Below, piece after piece: positions 17,392 through 26,614 of a stretch of 64,000 bases of DNA. The position numbers and the translations under genes are program-made. Location of the stretch: contig CANNCA010000002.1 in NCBI GenBank assembly GCA_947503005.1, positions 558,001 through 622,000 of the forward strand, written 5' to 3'. The DNA comes from an uncultured Flavobacteriaceae bacterium. Its GTDB lineage: Bacteria > Bacteroidota > Bacteroidia > Flavobacteriales > Flavobacteriaceae. The notes under the pieces were generated by a model. It was not told the DNA's origin. It made no database searches and saw nothing but the letters and a program-made list of their open reading frames with translations. The first letter of the stretch is position 1, and the number at the start of each line of letters is the position of its first letter.

Positions 17392-17925
17392 AAACCATTC
17401 CGCATAAATTGCCCTCCCTCCTAGCGTCGGTCAGTTAATAAGTGTTTATTCACAAGTTTTTATTGATTTTTAAAGGAGTTCATGAACCTCGGAAAGAAGC
17501 AATTTTGATTGTTTCAAAATCCGGTCCTCGGTTTATTCATTGCTTGTTTATTGTTTTTCAAAGGTATTCGTGCATCTCCTCCGTCGATGTCATTACCTTT
17601 TCAGAGAGAGTTTTTAGAAGAAATATTTAAAGAAAGTATAGTGCAGAAAACTTTGCTTTACCCAAGCAAAGCTACATAACGCAGAACATTATGATACATT
17701 TTGTATTATTGGTTTAGCCAGTGGCTGAAGCAATAATCAAGAAAGATGAAGCGGCTGCCAACATAGCGTAAAGGTTTAATGAAAAACGTAAGTCATAATT
17801 CTATTATGTACGGAATATTTTAGAAAATTAAGAATCTTTTAAATTTTAGCGAGCTGATGCGTCTGGCAAATCGTGAAGTTTCTTTTAAAAATTTACGCTA
17901 CGAGAAATTTTTCCACACAGATCTA
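17392..17925 (+). repeat. intergenic repeat copy d (longest form)
   Basis: The longest copy. Modules: ACCATTCCGCATAAATTGCC, pyrimidine block, GTCAGTTAATAAGTG, then a 140-base internal module (17478-17600) almost identical to 28804-28920. That module begins with the palindrome GTTCATGAAC and contains TTTATTCATTGCTTGTTTAT. Then come AGAGTTTTTAGAAGAAATAT, the CTTTGCTT/AAGCAAAG hairpin (17651-17671), ACATAA, spacer CGCAGAACA, stem TTATGATAC (17689-17697) with GTATTAT (17703-17709), and the downstream block shared with 2754-2960. An apparent reading frame at 17442-17630 is part of the repeat, not a gene. Confidence 0.85.
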
Positions 17926-17947
17926 CCTGAGCCTAGCCCCAAGAATT

Positions 17948-18508
17948 TCATTTTACCCATGTGAAAATACCCCAAGAATTATCCATTTTCACTGATACTT
18001 TTCCGTTTGATTGTTTATCATAGGAAATTTTAAATGGATCCCTTTGTTTACCATCTGTCCATTTTTCAGGTTGTTGGTGAGTCCATCCTCTGATTGCTAA
18101 GTTTTCAGATGCGCTAACATTCCCCCAATGAGGAGAATTGCTTACCCCAAAATCACCATTAAATTTGCTACCAGGTTGCCCCTCGACCATCATAGAAGAT
18201 GATAAAAACGCTCCTCTTGCAGTAAGTCGAATTTTTTTTGGATTAGGGGTATATGCTTGACTTAATAAAACATCCCAATCAAAGAATCCATCTGAATTGA
18301 CTTTTAATGTCCCCTTTATTACATTAATTCCCAAATCCATCCGGCGATTTTTCCTCACCCAAGATTCCAAAGTATAGGTACCGATTAACTTTTCCGAGAT
18401 TGGAACTTCAATAGGAGGTTTAGGTGGTGGTTGCATAAATTGATAAATGGCTATTCCTCCTGCAATTATACCGATAATTGCCGCTAAAATACCTAGGGCT
18501 TTTTTCAT
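17948..18508 (-). CDS. single-pass membrane or exported protein of unknown function
   Basis: The 186-residue protein has an uncleaved-looking N-terminal membrane segment (residues 5-27) followed by a Pro-rich linker (QPPPKPPIEVP) and a beta-rich domain of about 145 residues beginning IGTYTLESWV, a lipocalin-like or DUF-type small barrel. It lies 270 bases downstream of the toxin gene on the same strand. That position makes it a candidate immunity protein or accessory factor, but it has no recognisable immunity family signature. Alternatively it is an unrelated envelope protein. Low certainty on role. Confidence 0.65.
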   Translation of the reverse strand: MKKALGILAAIIGIIAGGIAIYQFMQPPPKPPIEVPISEKLIGTYTLESWVRKNRRMDLGINVIKGTLKVNSDGFFDWDVLLSQAYTPNPKKIRLTARGAFLSSSMMVEGQPGSKFNGDFGVSNSPHWGNVSASENLAIRGWTHQQPEKWTDGKQRDPFKISYDKQSNGKVSVKMDNSWGIFTWVK

Positions 18509-18550
18509 TGGTTCAATTTAAAAATTAATACTCTGGCATTTACAATCCAT

Positions 18551-18673
18551 CTATTTTATTATCATATTTAAGTCTGATGTCTTCTTTACTGTTTTAGATA
18601 AATGATTTAATCCATCTATAATAACATGAGCAGTGCTGCTGCCCATAAGTGCTAATTTATAAGTAATGGTCAT
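18551..18673 (-). CDS. possible small protein (40 residues)
   Basis: An ATG at 18673 opens a 40-codon frame beginning MTITYKLALMGSSTAHVIID and ending in TAG at 18551. It lies in the gap between the toxin gene and the membrane-anchored gene, in the same direction. No ribosome-binding site stands out and I recognise no family. It could be a small partner of the toxin operon or chance. Listed because it fills an otherwise empty gap next to a toxin gene, where immunity genes are expected. Confidence 0.2.
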   Translation of the reverse strand: MTITYKLALMGSSTAHVIIDGLNHLSKTVKKTSDLNMIIK

Positions 18674-18778
18674 ATATTTAATTGACCTAATCACATTTTA
18701 TTTACTTTAAAAAAGTTTAGAATCCAAGCTATTTCAATTCATTTGAATGCTTTGAACATTTACTAATATAATTGCTTG

Positions 18779-21712
18779 TTATTTATACCTCACACCCAAG
18801 TAAAATGCCCTCCAAATCGCAACACTACCAACATGTTCTCCAACTATAGTAACATCACCCAACGATTGAATTTGCCCTTTTAATGATTGAACAACTATTC
18901 TTTTATGCACTTCTTTCCTAACCAATTGCATGGTGCAAACCAGCTCACCTGATGTACTCAGCCAAACTTCGTCTAAATGATGCCAAACATAACCCTCCGG
19001 TGTTGATGGAAACTTGAATTGATTATTTAGAACTCTAAAATCAAAATCTCTACTGCCGCTCATTATTAATTTTACCTCACCAAATTTAGTATCACCCTTA
19101 TAAAGTAGATCTTCCCTACTCCTAAAATCTGGAGATAGACCATGACCTTTTGGAGGCTTACTTGAAGGAATATCACCAAATATTCTTCTGGATTCCTCAG
19201 GAATTACATATCGGTAAGAAGAATCCTCCCAAACAATTTTTGAACTTTTAAGATGCTCAACTTTTTCATGTATAGGCATTCTATGATAGCGAACAAACTC
19301 CCGCAGCTCTGCGGGTTTTCCCCTACATAGCATTCTACCAGCATCATCAATGATATCAATATTCGTTTTTTGAATAGTCAAATTAAAACCACGCATCGAA
19401 AGATATTCTAATCCATCAACACCAAGTGCATCCTCAATTTCCTTAAGCAGTTTTGGGCTCAACTCTTCAATATTAATAAATAATGCCTTTTTGCCAGAGG
19501 TCAACCCTGCTTCTCCCAAAGTGCCAGTAAGTTTTATTCCCTCGATGGCTTTTACATGTTTTTTCTTGAGGTATTTTAAATCTTCTGGAGATAGGTGCTT
19601 GATGATTTTTATAAAGCTATCACTTTCTCCTAGTTCTCCTATATCTGCTATTTTGTCCAGTAGTTTATTACGTGCTAATTCCAAAATGAAGTGTTCAAAC
19701 TTCACAAAGCCTAGTTTTGCCAGATGATAGGCAACTCTGCTAATCTCATTTGCGGCAGAATTTAAGGACCCAACGGCCATTGATACACTTTTGAAATCGG
19801 CAATTGCATTTCCAAGCTGATCCTTGATTCTTAGCTTATGCTTCAAATTACCGCCTATTTTGGCATCCTGAATTATTTTCTTTTCTAATAATTCATCAAT
19901 ATCATCCGCACTTTTGATTAGCCTTGGTGTTTTTTTAACTACAGTTAACGCATTTACAAAAGAACCCACATCCAAACCTACCCCAGCCACCGCTAATATA
20001 ATCCACCAATCAGAAGGCGGTGATTTGGAACTATAACCAGAGATATTCAACTTTTTGGCATAGGTCTGATCTTCAACCATTTTGTAAACTTCAAAAACAC
20101 CAATACCTGCGGCAGCAATCATTCCAATGGGCCCTGCAAAGCTCAAGACAATTGCTAGACCAATTAAAACAATTTCCCAGGGTTTTAGACGATTTTCCTT
20201 TCGTTGCTTTTCATGGATTAGATATAGTAACATCGCATTATGGTCACGAGGAGATTTTGAGATAATATTTTGATTTTGAATGGATTTTTTAATCAGTATT
20301 TCTGCATCCCATATATTAGACTTGTCCTTAAATTTTTTCAATAATTCATTATTAGCATCTATTAATTGGTTGACTTGAACATTGTATAGTCCCTTGCTAA
20401 AATCTTTATTTGAGTTAAAAGAATTAGAATATATTTTCCAGAAATTGACATACTTGATTATTGGAAATTTCTCCGTAAGATTTTGAATGGTGATGTTTAA
20501 TTCATCAAAATACGAGAGAACTCCCTGATATGACTTAAATTTATTGATATCAAAAAGTTTACTGGCCGCAGACTTAATGGCTTGACCAAGCTTGACTGAA
20601 TAGCCTTTCTTTCTTTCGAAAACAAGCAATCTTAACTGCTTGTTCAAAGCACGTAAGGCAAAATCCTTGGTTTTTTCTTCAAACTTAGAGATAAATGACT
20701 TTTGCATTTTCTCAAAAGCACCTTCATTTGTTTCCAATTTTTGATATAAACCCTCAATTTTTATAGCAAGCTCTGCTCTTCTTTTTTCGTCTTCTATCGT
20801 ATAGTATTCAGTAGGCCTTAACTTCATGTCGATTGCAGGTTCGATTGTTTTTGAAATGCTATTACGTTCTTTTATGGTAAAGAATAATTCACTGAACCCA
20901 ATTAAATTGGTATCGGCGATTGCTAAATCGTATTCCTTGTTTTTGGAGGAAAGACCTCTGCTTTTAGAAAGTTCTTTAAGGCCGATAAGTTTAGACTTAA
21001 GATTTATCAAATTTTCATGTATGATAAAAGGAGTTGACTTTTGCCAGGCACGCCCTGGTTTATTTAAGGACAAGTCAGTAAACAGAGAATTTAATGCTTG
21101 GTCATCAAGATCATCCAGAAGTGCAATTACTTCTTTCAACTCTTTATTTATTTGAGAATTATAAAAGCTTTTGTCCACTTTATCCCAATACTCAAAGTTG
21201 AGAATGTCACCTGCTTTATCTTTAAGAATTGCAATTTGGTCTTCCGATAGCTGTTCATTTACATTGGCAATTAATTCTATTGTTTGGCTAATATTGGAAA
21301 CTGTATCAATGATTTGTTCATTTCCTTCTTTCGTAAAAACCTTTGAGGGCCTTAGTGTTGGCAAAACTTTGTACTTTCTAAAGATATGATTTGTGAGTAG
21401 GTAGTTGTTCTCACTTTTATGGTACAACGTGCCTGTAGTCAAAGAGTTAAGCAATTCACTAAAATAACGGTGTTTAACAATATCTTTGCCGAAAACCGTT
21501 TTTAATTGGATTTTCTTAACGTCAATTTCCTCGGTCGAATTTTTATCGATACTCGGTATGCTATATAAAAAGTAAACCACTTCAGTTGTACTTGAAACAC
21601 TATTACTATGCGTGCTTTTTTCTGGCAGCTTTACTCTGCTAGATGCGGGCTTAGAGTTTCTCTTTTTTGGAAGCCCTCTTTTGACATCTGTTATGTCCGA
21701 TTCTTTACCCAT
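18779..21712 (-). CDS. polymorphic toxin with C-terminal HNH/ENDO VII-type (WHH-like) nuclease
   Basis: The 977-residue protein has no signal peptide. Residues 1-500 are charged and helical. A hydrophobic segment follows (about 514-548, WEIVLIGLAIVLSFAGPIGM) with a second one at about 575-595, as in many toxins that must cross a membrane. The last 100 residues form the effector: SRDFDFRVLNNQF, then GYVWHHLDEVW (907-917) with His911/His912, TMQLVRKEVH (His936) and EHVGSVAIWR (His960). This spacing is that of HNH/ENDO VII nucleases with a WHH motif found at toxin tips. The gene follows a 1176-residue partner by 123 bases. Nuclease family assignment is fairly firm; delivery route unknown. Confidence 0.75.
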   Translation of the reverse strand: MGKESDITDVKRGLPKKRNSKPASSRVKLPEKSTHSNSVSSTTEVVYFLYSIPSIDKNSTEEIDVKKIQLKTVFGKDIVKHRYFSELLNSLTTGTLYHKSENNYLLTNHIFRKYKVLPTLRPSKVFTKEGNEQIIDTVSNISQTIELIANVNEQLSEDQIAILKDKAGDILNFEYWDKVDKSFYNSQINKELKEVIALLDDLDDQALNSLFTDLSLNKPGRAWQKSTPFIIHENLINLKSKLIGLKELSKSRGLSSKNKEYDLAIADTNLIGFSELFFTIKERNSISKTIEPAIDMKLRPTEYYTIEDEKRRAELAIKIEGLYQKLETNEGAFEKMQKSFISKFEEKTKDFALRALNKQLRLLVFERKKGYSVKLGQAIKSAASKLFDINKFKSYQGVLSYFDELNITIQNLTEKFPIIKYVNFWKIYSNSFNSNKDFSKGLYNVQVNQLIDANNELLKKFKDKSNIWDAEILIKKSIQNQNIISKSPRDHNAMLLYLIHEKQRKENRLKPWEIVLIGLAIVLSFAGPIGMIAAAGIGVFEVYKMVEDQTYAKKLNISGYSSKSPPSDWWIILAVAGVGLDVGSFVNALTVVKKTPRLIKSADDIDELLEKKIIQDAKIGGNLKHKLRIKDQLGNAIADFKSVSMAVGSLNSAANEISRVAYHLAKLGFVKFEHFILELARNKLLDKIADIGELGESDSFIKIIKHLSPEDLKYLKKKHVKAIEGIKLTGTLGEAGLTSGKKALFINIEELSPKLLKEIEDALGVDGLEYLSMRGFNLTIQKTNIDIIDDAGRMLCRGKPAELREFVRYHRMPIHEKVEHLKSSKIVWEDSSYRYVIPEESRRIFGDIPSSKPPKGHGLSPDFRSREDLLYKGDTKFGEVKLIMSGSRDFDFRVLNNQFKFPSTPEGYVWHHLDEVWLSTSGELVCTMQLVRKEVHKRIVVQSLKGQIQSLGDVTIVGEHVGSVAIWRAFYLGVRYK

Positions 21713-21835
21713 ACAAAAGTCTAATTACAAAAGGGATATATTTTCTCAATTGATACATACCATAATCATTAATTAAGAATATATTTCAACATATGACTCA
21801 TAAATACCTATAGGATATCTGCGAAAATTCATGCA

Positions 21836-24800
21836 TTATGGATTTCCACCTCCAGGCGCAGGTGCAATGACAGTAGCACTTCCTCCACCTTCAAATACAT
21901 ACTTTGCTTCAATATGCGGATCGGATAAATCCTCCCCAAGAATGCGCGCCGCTCTTCGTATATTTTCTAATGAAGCCTCTCTCACATCTTCTTGAGCATT
22001 TATCAAATCAACAGCTCGATGCCTTAATTTGAAGTCTTCCAAAAGTGCATTTTTACCAGTAATCGCCTCAATATATGCTGAACCTGTCGGTACGATAATT
22101 TCATCTCCATTGGATTCGGTTGACAGTAACAAACGTCTAAACCTTTCTAATAGCTCGGGTCGAATCTCATCGAAAACTTCAGGTTCGAGGGTCGTGCTTA
22201 AATAGCATACATATCGCGCGAAATCTTCCCTGCTAATATTTCCAGGGTCATGAGGATCCAGTAATCGGAACCCTGCGTCCAGATATGGGGTGAGCATGAA
22301 ATCGGTCAGGGGGTTACTCTCTTTTAACGGAAATATCATGTAGTTACCCTTGAAACCAAGAAGGGTATCAAGATCGGCAATCTCGACCAAGGTTTTATCT
22401 TGAAACACCACTTCAAAATTAGGTTCAAACTCAAATTCTACAGCTGTGCGAGTTGTTATATCACCATTGATGTCAACAGTTTCATGAATCATGTCTGGTA
22501 GATCACCTAAAAACGTATACTGTGCGCCTCCATTCGTTTCAATAAAACTTGGTGCCTTTTTGTCGTGTAATCTCAAGAATCGCTGATCAGGATGTTCATA
22601 GGCCCAAATCGCTTGCATATAATGAAGAATATTTTCTTTTATATGAACCAACAAATCCACTATGCGCAGTTCCCATTCCTTAAACTTTCGATGCGCTTTG
22701 GTGTATGCCTCAGTAGCCTGAGTATATGCACTTATTTCACGCTGAAGAGCCATTGTGAGCTGTTTTACTTGTTCTACGGCTCTTTGTTCATGAGCACGTG
22801 CTGCTTCCTCCCTTGCCTGCTCCCCGGCAGTACTTTGGCCTCCGCCACCAAAAAAATCACCCACATCGCTAAAAAAACCATCAGTATCTTCTTCAATGAC
22901 CTCGCTAATTCTGGCTTCCACTGCTCGTCTGAGGGCTTCATAGCCTTCACTTGCCTGCTCTTTCATAGCATATAGGTCATCTTTTAGTGTGTCTACTACG
23001 TTGCGATGGTTTTCCATCGCGATATACAATGCCGCACGTGCGACCTTATCACCAGCCAAGGGGCCCGCGACATACGCGAGCGTTTGCAGATACATATCAT
23101 CGAGAAGGGCGCGTTTAAGTATCCAGCCATGCTTAATTAGAAATGTTTCATCGATTTGATTAGGTTTGGGGAGATCTTGAGCTACCAATAACACGGGAGT
23201 CGCCTTATTTATCTTTTCATTTATTCGAAATCTACGTTGTAGTTCAAAGAAAAGATAGGTCACAGTGATCTCATTATTGGGGTTCTTTATTTCACCCGAT
23301 TCCGTATTTTCTGATTCATAGGTCTCTTCAGTTGAAATATCCAAAGTTCGTTCTTGTCTATATTCTTGTGATGATTTAATTACCGCTTCGCGGAATGCTT
23401 TTTTGGCTTCGTCTGAAGTACTCTCGGCATCGGTATCTGCTGTGGTAGTAGAATCTCCTGAGGCTATACCAAAATTATAGGTGCCCTCGGCAACGACATT
23501 AAAGTTTGTTTTGGATCTTGCTTTTCTAACTATTTCTGACTCAGCTCTAGTTGTAACATCAAATTCATCTTTTAATATACTGGTGTTTTTTTCGACTTCC
23601 TTTTCTGCTCGTTTACGAACTAGTTTGGTACGGCGAGTATATTTTCGTGATTCGCCAGGTGCTAGGGTAATTGTCTTATGTAATTCTCCAACCTGATAAG
23701 TTACTGGCTCCCAACGTTGACGATAGGTAACGACCAAACCGAAATTAATGGCATGGCTCTTTGAATCCGCACCAAAGGCCTTAAATGCATAACGTCCCCT
23801 AAGAATATTCCTTAGTTTTTGAATCAGTGTTAGGTTTGTAGGAGCAAGAACTTGACCCGTATCCGCTACGGGACGGTCGAAATCATCTCGCGGAGGTATC
23901 CCACCACCCCCTGGTGGCGGTGGTGGTAAAGGGTTAGGTGGATCAAAATCATTTATATCACCATTGATATCAAAAGCATCGATTCCTCGTCCCGGTATAT
24001 TCACCTTTTGTGAGTATAAAACAGAAGGTGGCGCTTGTACCTTTGCTGCATTGATAAGAAATTCCTCATCATTTAGGAGATCTAAAATTTCCTTATCACT
24101 ATCAAGATTCACCGTAGGATCTCCCCCTCGCTCAACAATGGACATATATATTGCCTGTGCCAATGGTTCTATGCGTTCATCAAGAAATTCTTTCCAAACA
24201 TAATCGAATGCAATATGTAGCTTTTGAAAATCGTATAATGCAGGTGTATCAGCAGGGCCTGGTTTTAATGAAAAACCACTAATATTTGCTGTTACGTCAT
24301 CTTGACTAGCCTGTCCCGAAAGTGTACCTTGAGGCGAATTTATATCAGACATTACCTTTGAAAGCTGTTGCTTTATGTCTGTTTTAGTAAGGGTTTCTTT
24401 ATTGACTTCTGTTGTATCCTCCGTCTGATCATCGGCGGGGTTTTCATCACTTAAAATTTCCGTAGCGCAATCTTCATCCACTGTATTTTGAAAGAAATTT
24501 TCGAACAAATCATTTTCCGTTGATAATGCTACAGGTCTATTCGAAGTAGTGGCGCTTTCTCCTAACAGTAATATGGCGTCTAAGCTTGATTGATTGATTT
24601 TTTGATTGCCTGGGGCTTGCGAATTCAAAACACTCTCTAATTCCAATCGTTGCTCCTCCGTTAGAAAATAGCGCGTCTTTCTAGAATTTCCTACGGTATT
24701 TGTTGTTGTTCCAGACAGCTTTGAGACTCCTTTCTCCAACGATTTTTTAGTTAGCTTTTCAACGGTCCGTTCTGGGTCTCCTTTTATGACCAAACCACTA

Positions 24801-25366
24801 TTTTCACTTAGGTTCTTGGGAACAGTTGTAATATCATCAAGAAGTCTGCCCTTGAATTTGTTTTCAAAGACATCTTTCGAAATTCTTTTTCGTTTAACAC
24901 GGGTCTTTGCAATCTTTTCCCATTCGAGTTCTAAAAGTTCAGCTTGAATTGCCGCCTTTCGAATACTACTAACTGTTTTGGAAGCATGAATAGGAGACTC
25001 TGGTTGTGTAATGTTTTTCTCCTTCAGTAGCGCCGAAGTAATCTCTATGACATAGGACTCATGGACTTCTTTATTCGCTTTTCGAATGGAAGACTCATAA
25101 ATTAAATTATCTTTTGAATCTGGACTTTCAGGACCATATACCCGTAATAGTATAAATTGACTTTGGTTTCGTTCGATATCCCCTGCTGCCCAAATAATTT
25201 CAAAATATCCTTTACTATCGGTAGTAGCCGAACCAAGACCATTATTTATCTTTTTTGAAGTATTTACATTATTTTGAGAATCAATAACCTCAAATAGCGA
25301 TACTCTTAAATTCTTGATTGGGAGATTATTTTCTTTTATTAAAATTTTTCCGCTAGCTTTTCCCAT
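21836..25366 (-). CDS. very large protein with N-terminal carboxypeptidase-regulatory-like domain, probable toxin partner
   Basis: The 1176-residue protein has no signal peptide. Residues 1-110 look like a transthyretin-like/CarboxypepD_reg domain (SGKILIKENNLPIKNLRVSL, GSATTDSKGYFEI). A Pro/Gly-rich hinge follows near 485-500 (PLPPPPPGGGGIPP). The middle (about 545-740) is beta-rich with an Arg/Lys-rich patch (RKYTRRTKLVRKRAEK). Long helices follow at about 800-930, including a Gly-rich break (FFGGGGQST), and the protein ends in a Gly/Pro tail. I recognise no family for most of it. Like its neighbour it begins MGK and is cytoplasmic by sequence, so both may be loaded onto or carried by a contractile or other non-Sec system. 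Role is inference from the toxin next door. Confidence 0.65.
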   Translation of the reverse strand: MGKASGKILIKENNLPIKNLRVSLFEVIDSQNNVNTSKKINNGLGSATTDSKGYFEIIWAAGDIERNQSQFILLRVYGPESPDSKDNLIYESSIRKANKEVHESYVIEITSALLKEKNITQPESPIHASKTVSSIRKAAIQAELLELEWEKIAKTRVKRKRISKDVFENKFKGRLLDDITTVPKNLSENSGLVIKGDPERTVEKLTKKSLEKGVSKLSGTTTNTVGNSRKTRYFLTEEQRLELESVLNSQAPGNQKINQSSLDAILLLGESATTSNRPVALSTENDLFENFFQNTVDEDCATEILSDENPADDQTEDTTEVNKETLTKTDIKQQLSKVMSDINSPQGTLSGQASQDDVTANISGFSLKPGPADTPALYDFQKLHIAFDYVWKEFLDERIEPLAQAIYMSIVERGGDPTVNLDSDKEILDLLNDEEFLINAAKVQAPPSVLYSQKVNIPGRGIDAFDINGDINDFDPPNPLPPPPPGGGGIPPRDDFDRPVADTGQVLAPTNLTLIQKLRNILRGRYAFKAFGADSKSHAINFGLVVTYRQRWEPVTYQVGELHKTITLAPGESRKYTRRTKLVRKRAEKEVEKNTSILKDEFDVTTRAESEIVRKARSKTNFNVVAEGTYNFGIASGDSTTTADTDAESTSDEAKKAFREAVIKSSQEYRQERTLDISTEETYESENTESGEIKNPNNEITVTYLFFELQRRFRINEKINKATPVLLVAQDLPKPNQIDETFLIKHGWILKRALLDDMYLQTLAYVAGPLAGDKVARAALYIAMENHRNVVDTLKDDLYAMKEQASEGYEALRRAVEARISEVIEEDTDGFFSDVGDFFGGGGQSTAGEQAREEAARAHEQRAVEQVKQLTMALQREISAYTQATEAYTKAHRKFKEWELRIVDLLVHIKENILHYMQAIWAYEHPDQRFLRLHDKKAPSFIETNGGAQYTFLGDLPDMIHETVDINGDITTRTAVEFEFEPNFEVVFQDKTLVEIADLDTLLGFKGNYMIFPLKESNPLTDFMLTPYLDAGFRLLDPHDPGNISREDFARYVCYLSTTLEPEVFDEIRPELLERFRRLLLSTESNGDEIIVPTGSAYIEAITGKNALLEDFKLRHRAVDLINAQEDVREASLENIRRAARILGEDLSDPHIEAKYVFEGGGSATVIAPAPGGGNP

Positions 25367-25612
25367 TATATAATTCTTTAAAAAAGTTTATCGATTAAAA
25401 AAGGGGAACCTAATAACCCAATTCTAACATTGGGGTGGTAATACAAACCATTTCTTTCGCAAAATATTAGCTGAATATAGTTACCGTTGTTGAGGGAAGA
25501 AAAACGGAGTACAAAAATTACTTTTGAGGGAAGATTTTATTACTAAAAAGCTTGATTTCTTAAAAGTAGTGAGAAAATGTTTACGAAAAAAGTATGAGCT
25601 AAATTTGTTTTA

Positions 25613-25860
25613 CCATTCCACACACATTACACTCCCCTCCTATTGTCGGATCGCATAATAAAAGTTTCATTACCTTTTCAGAAAAGAGTTTTTAGAAGAA
25701 AAATTTAAAGAAAGTATAGTGCCAAATACGCCAGCGCGCCAACCCGCTCAAAAAAGAAAAGGTCTCCAAGACCTTTTCTTTTTATGCCGTACCCAAGCAA
25801 AGTGTCATAATGCAAAACATTATAGAACAAAATGTTCTGTAATCTGACGTTATATCGAAT
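25613..25860 (+). repeat. intergenic repeat copy e
   Basis: This copy follows copy c closely through AGAGTTTTTAGAAGAAAAAT and TATAGTGCCAAATA. Then, in place of the left half of the CTTTGCTT hairpin, it has a GCCAGCGCGCC block and a different perfect hairpin (25751-25783), before rejoining at ACCCAAGCAAAGTG. The box is CATAATGCAAAACATTATAG, and the terminal stem is TTATAGAAC (25820-25828) with GTTCTGTAA (25834-25842), seven-base spacer, TTATAT. So the outer frame is kept while the stems differ from those of c. Confidence 0.85.
25751..25783. terminator. bidirectional intrinsic terminator-like hairpin inside repeat e
   Basis: The arms AAAAAGAAAAGGTCT (25751-25765) and AGACCTTTTCTTTTT (25769-25783) form a perfect 15-base stem with a three-base loop, with A- and T-runs at its feet. 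It can end transcription in both directions. It lies 165 bases past the 3' end of the FecR-like gene on the minus strand. Confidence 0.7.
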
Positions 25861-25948
25861 AGCGATAAGTTATAATTTATAAGTTTTTTAAGGGAATACC
25901 TAATACAATAGACTATCGCTTATGGAATAGTAAATCCCGAAATGGAGA

Positions 25949-26512
25949 TTATTTTTTAAATTCATCACCAATTTTTTTTCCTGCATTTTCGAATTCGTTG
26001 CCAATTTCTTTAAGAACTGGCTTTAGCTCTTTACCCAAATTTTTAAATTCCTTTTGTAATGAGCGAATCCATTTTCTGTATTCTCGATTTGATTTGATTT
26101 GTCGAATGGTTTGTTCACCATCTTTATAAATTGCTTTAATACCCTTCTTTAGTTTACTCTTATTGTACTCGGTTTTTAATTCTACGAGTCCTTTTTTTAC
26201 GTCAACTACTATCTGCCCTGAAGTCGTCTTGACATTGAATTCAGTACCTAAAACCTCAACATTACCATGTTCAGTGGCAACAGTAAATACAGACGCATTT
26301 GGCACCACTGTAAAAAATGCTTCTCCATTAAGGATTACAGTGCGTGGATGGAAGCTTTTATCATAGGAAATAGAGCTATTGTGGTTCAGGTATAACTGTG
26401 AACCATCTGGAAGTAAAACTGCTTCATAGTTCTCAGTGGTATTGATTTCCACGGTTTTGCTACAAGCTGTTATAATGAGTACAATGAATAAAAGGACTAT
26501 TAATTTGTTCAT
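25949..26512 (-). CDS. FecR-domain lipoprotein
   Basis: I used the ATG at 26512 (a TTG at 26533 gives a longer frame without benefit). The 187-residue protein starts with a lipoprotein signal (MNKLIVLLFIVLIITAC). Then comes a FecR-like beta domain: VLLPDGSQLYLNHNSSISYD, VILNGEAFFTV and GNVEVLGTEFNV. Classical FecR proteins are inner-membrane anti-sigma factors with an N-terminal cytoplasmic part; here that part is absent and no sigma factor gene is adjacent, so this is a stand-alone periplasmic FecR fold. The C-terminal 55 residues are a Lys/Glu-rich amphipathic helix (FKNLGKELKPVLKEIGNEF). Confidence 0.8.
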   Translation of the reverse strand: MNKLIVLLFIVLIITACSKTVEINTTENYEAVLLPDGSQLYLNHNSSISYDKSFHPRTVILNGEAFFTVVPNASVFTVATEHGNVEVLGTEFNVKTTSGQIVVDVKKGLVELKTEYNKSKLKKGIKAIYKDGEQTIRQIKSNREYRKWIRSLQKEFKNLGKELKPVLKEIGNEFENAGKKIGDEFKK

Positions 26513-26561
26513 AGGATTGAAATTGGCGACCAAAGCTCAATTGGCTACTTATCTAAACATA

Positions 26562-26589
26562 AAAAAAGCGGGATAATTATCCCGCTTTT
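26562..26589 (-). terminator. intrinsic terminator after the Lys/Glu-rich protein gene
   Basis: AAAAAGCGGGATAAT and ATTATCCCGCTTTT form a perfect palindromic stem flanked by A- and T-runs. It sits 26 bases past the stop of the gene at 26615-27322. The same palindrome recurs at 27673-27697. Confidence 0.85.
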
Positions 26590-26614
26590 AAACATTTGTG
26601 TAGAATTTTCCAAC

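Noticed and set aside
17442-17630. 62-codon frame similar to the frame at 28711-29097
   Set aside because: The similarity is at the DNA level within an intergenic repeat and extends outside the frames; no signal or family is visible.
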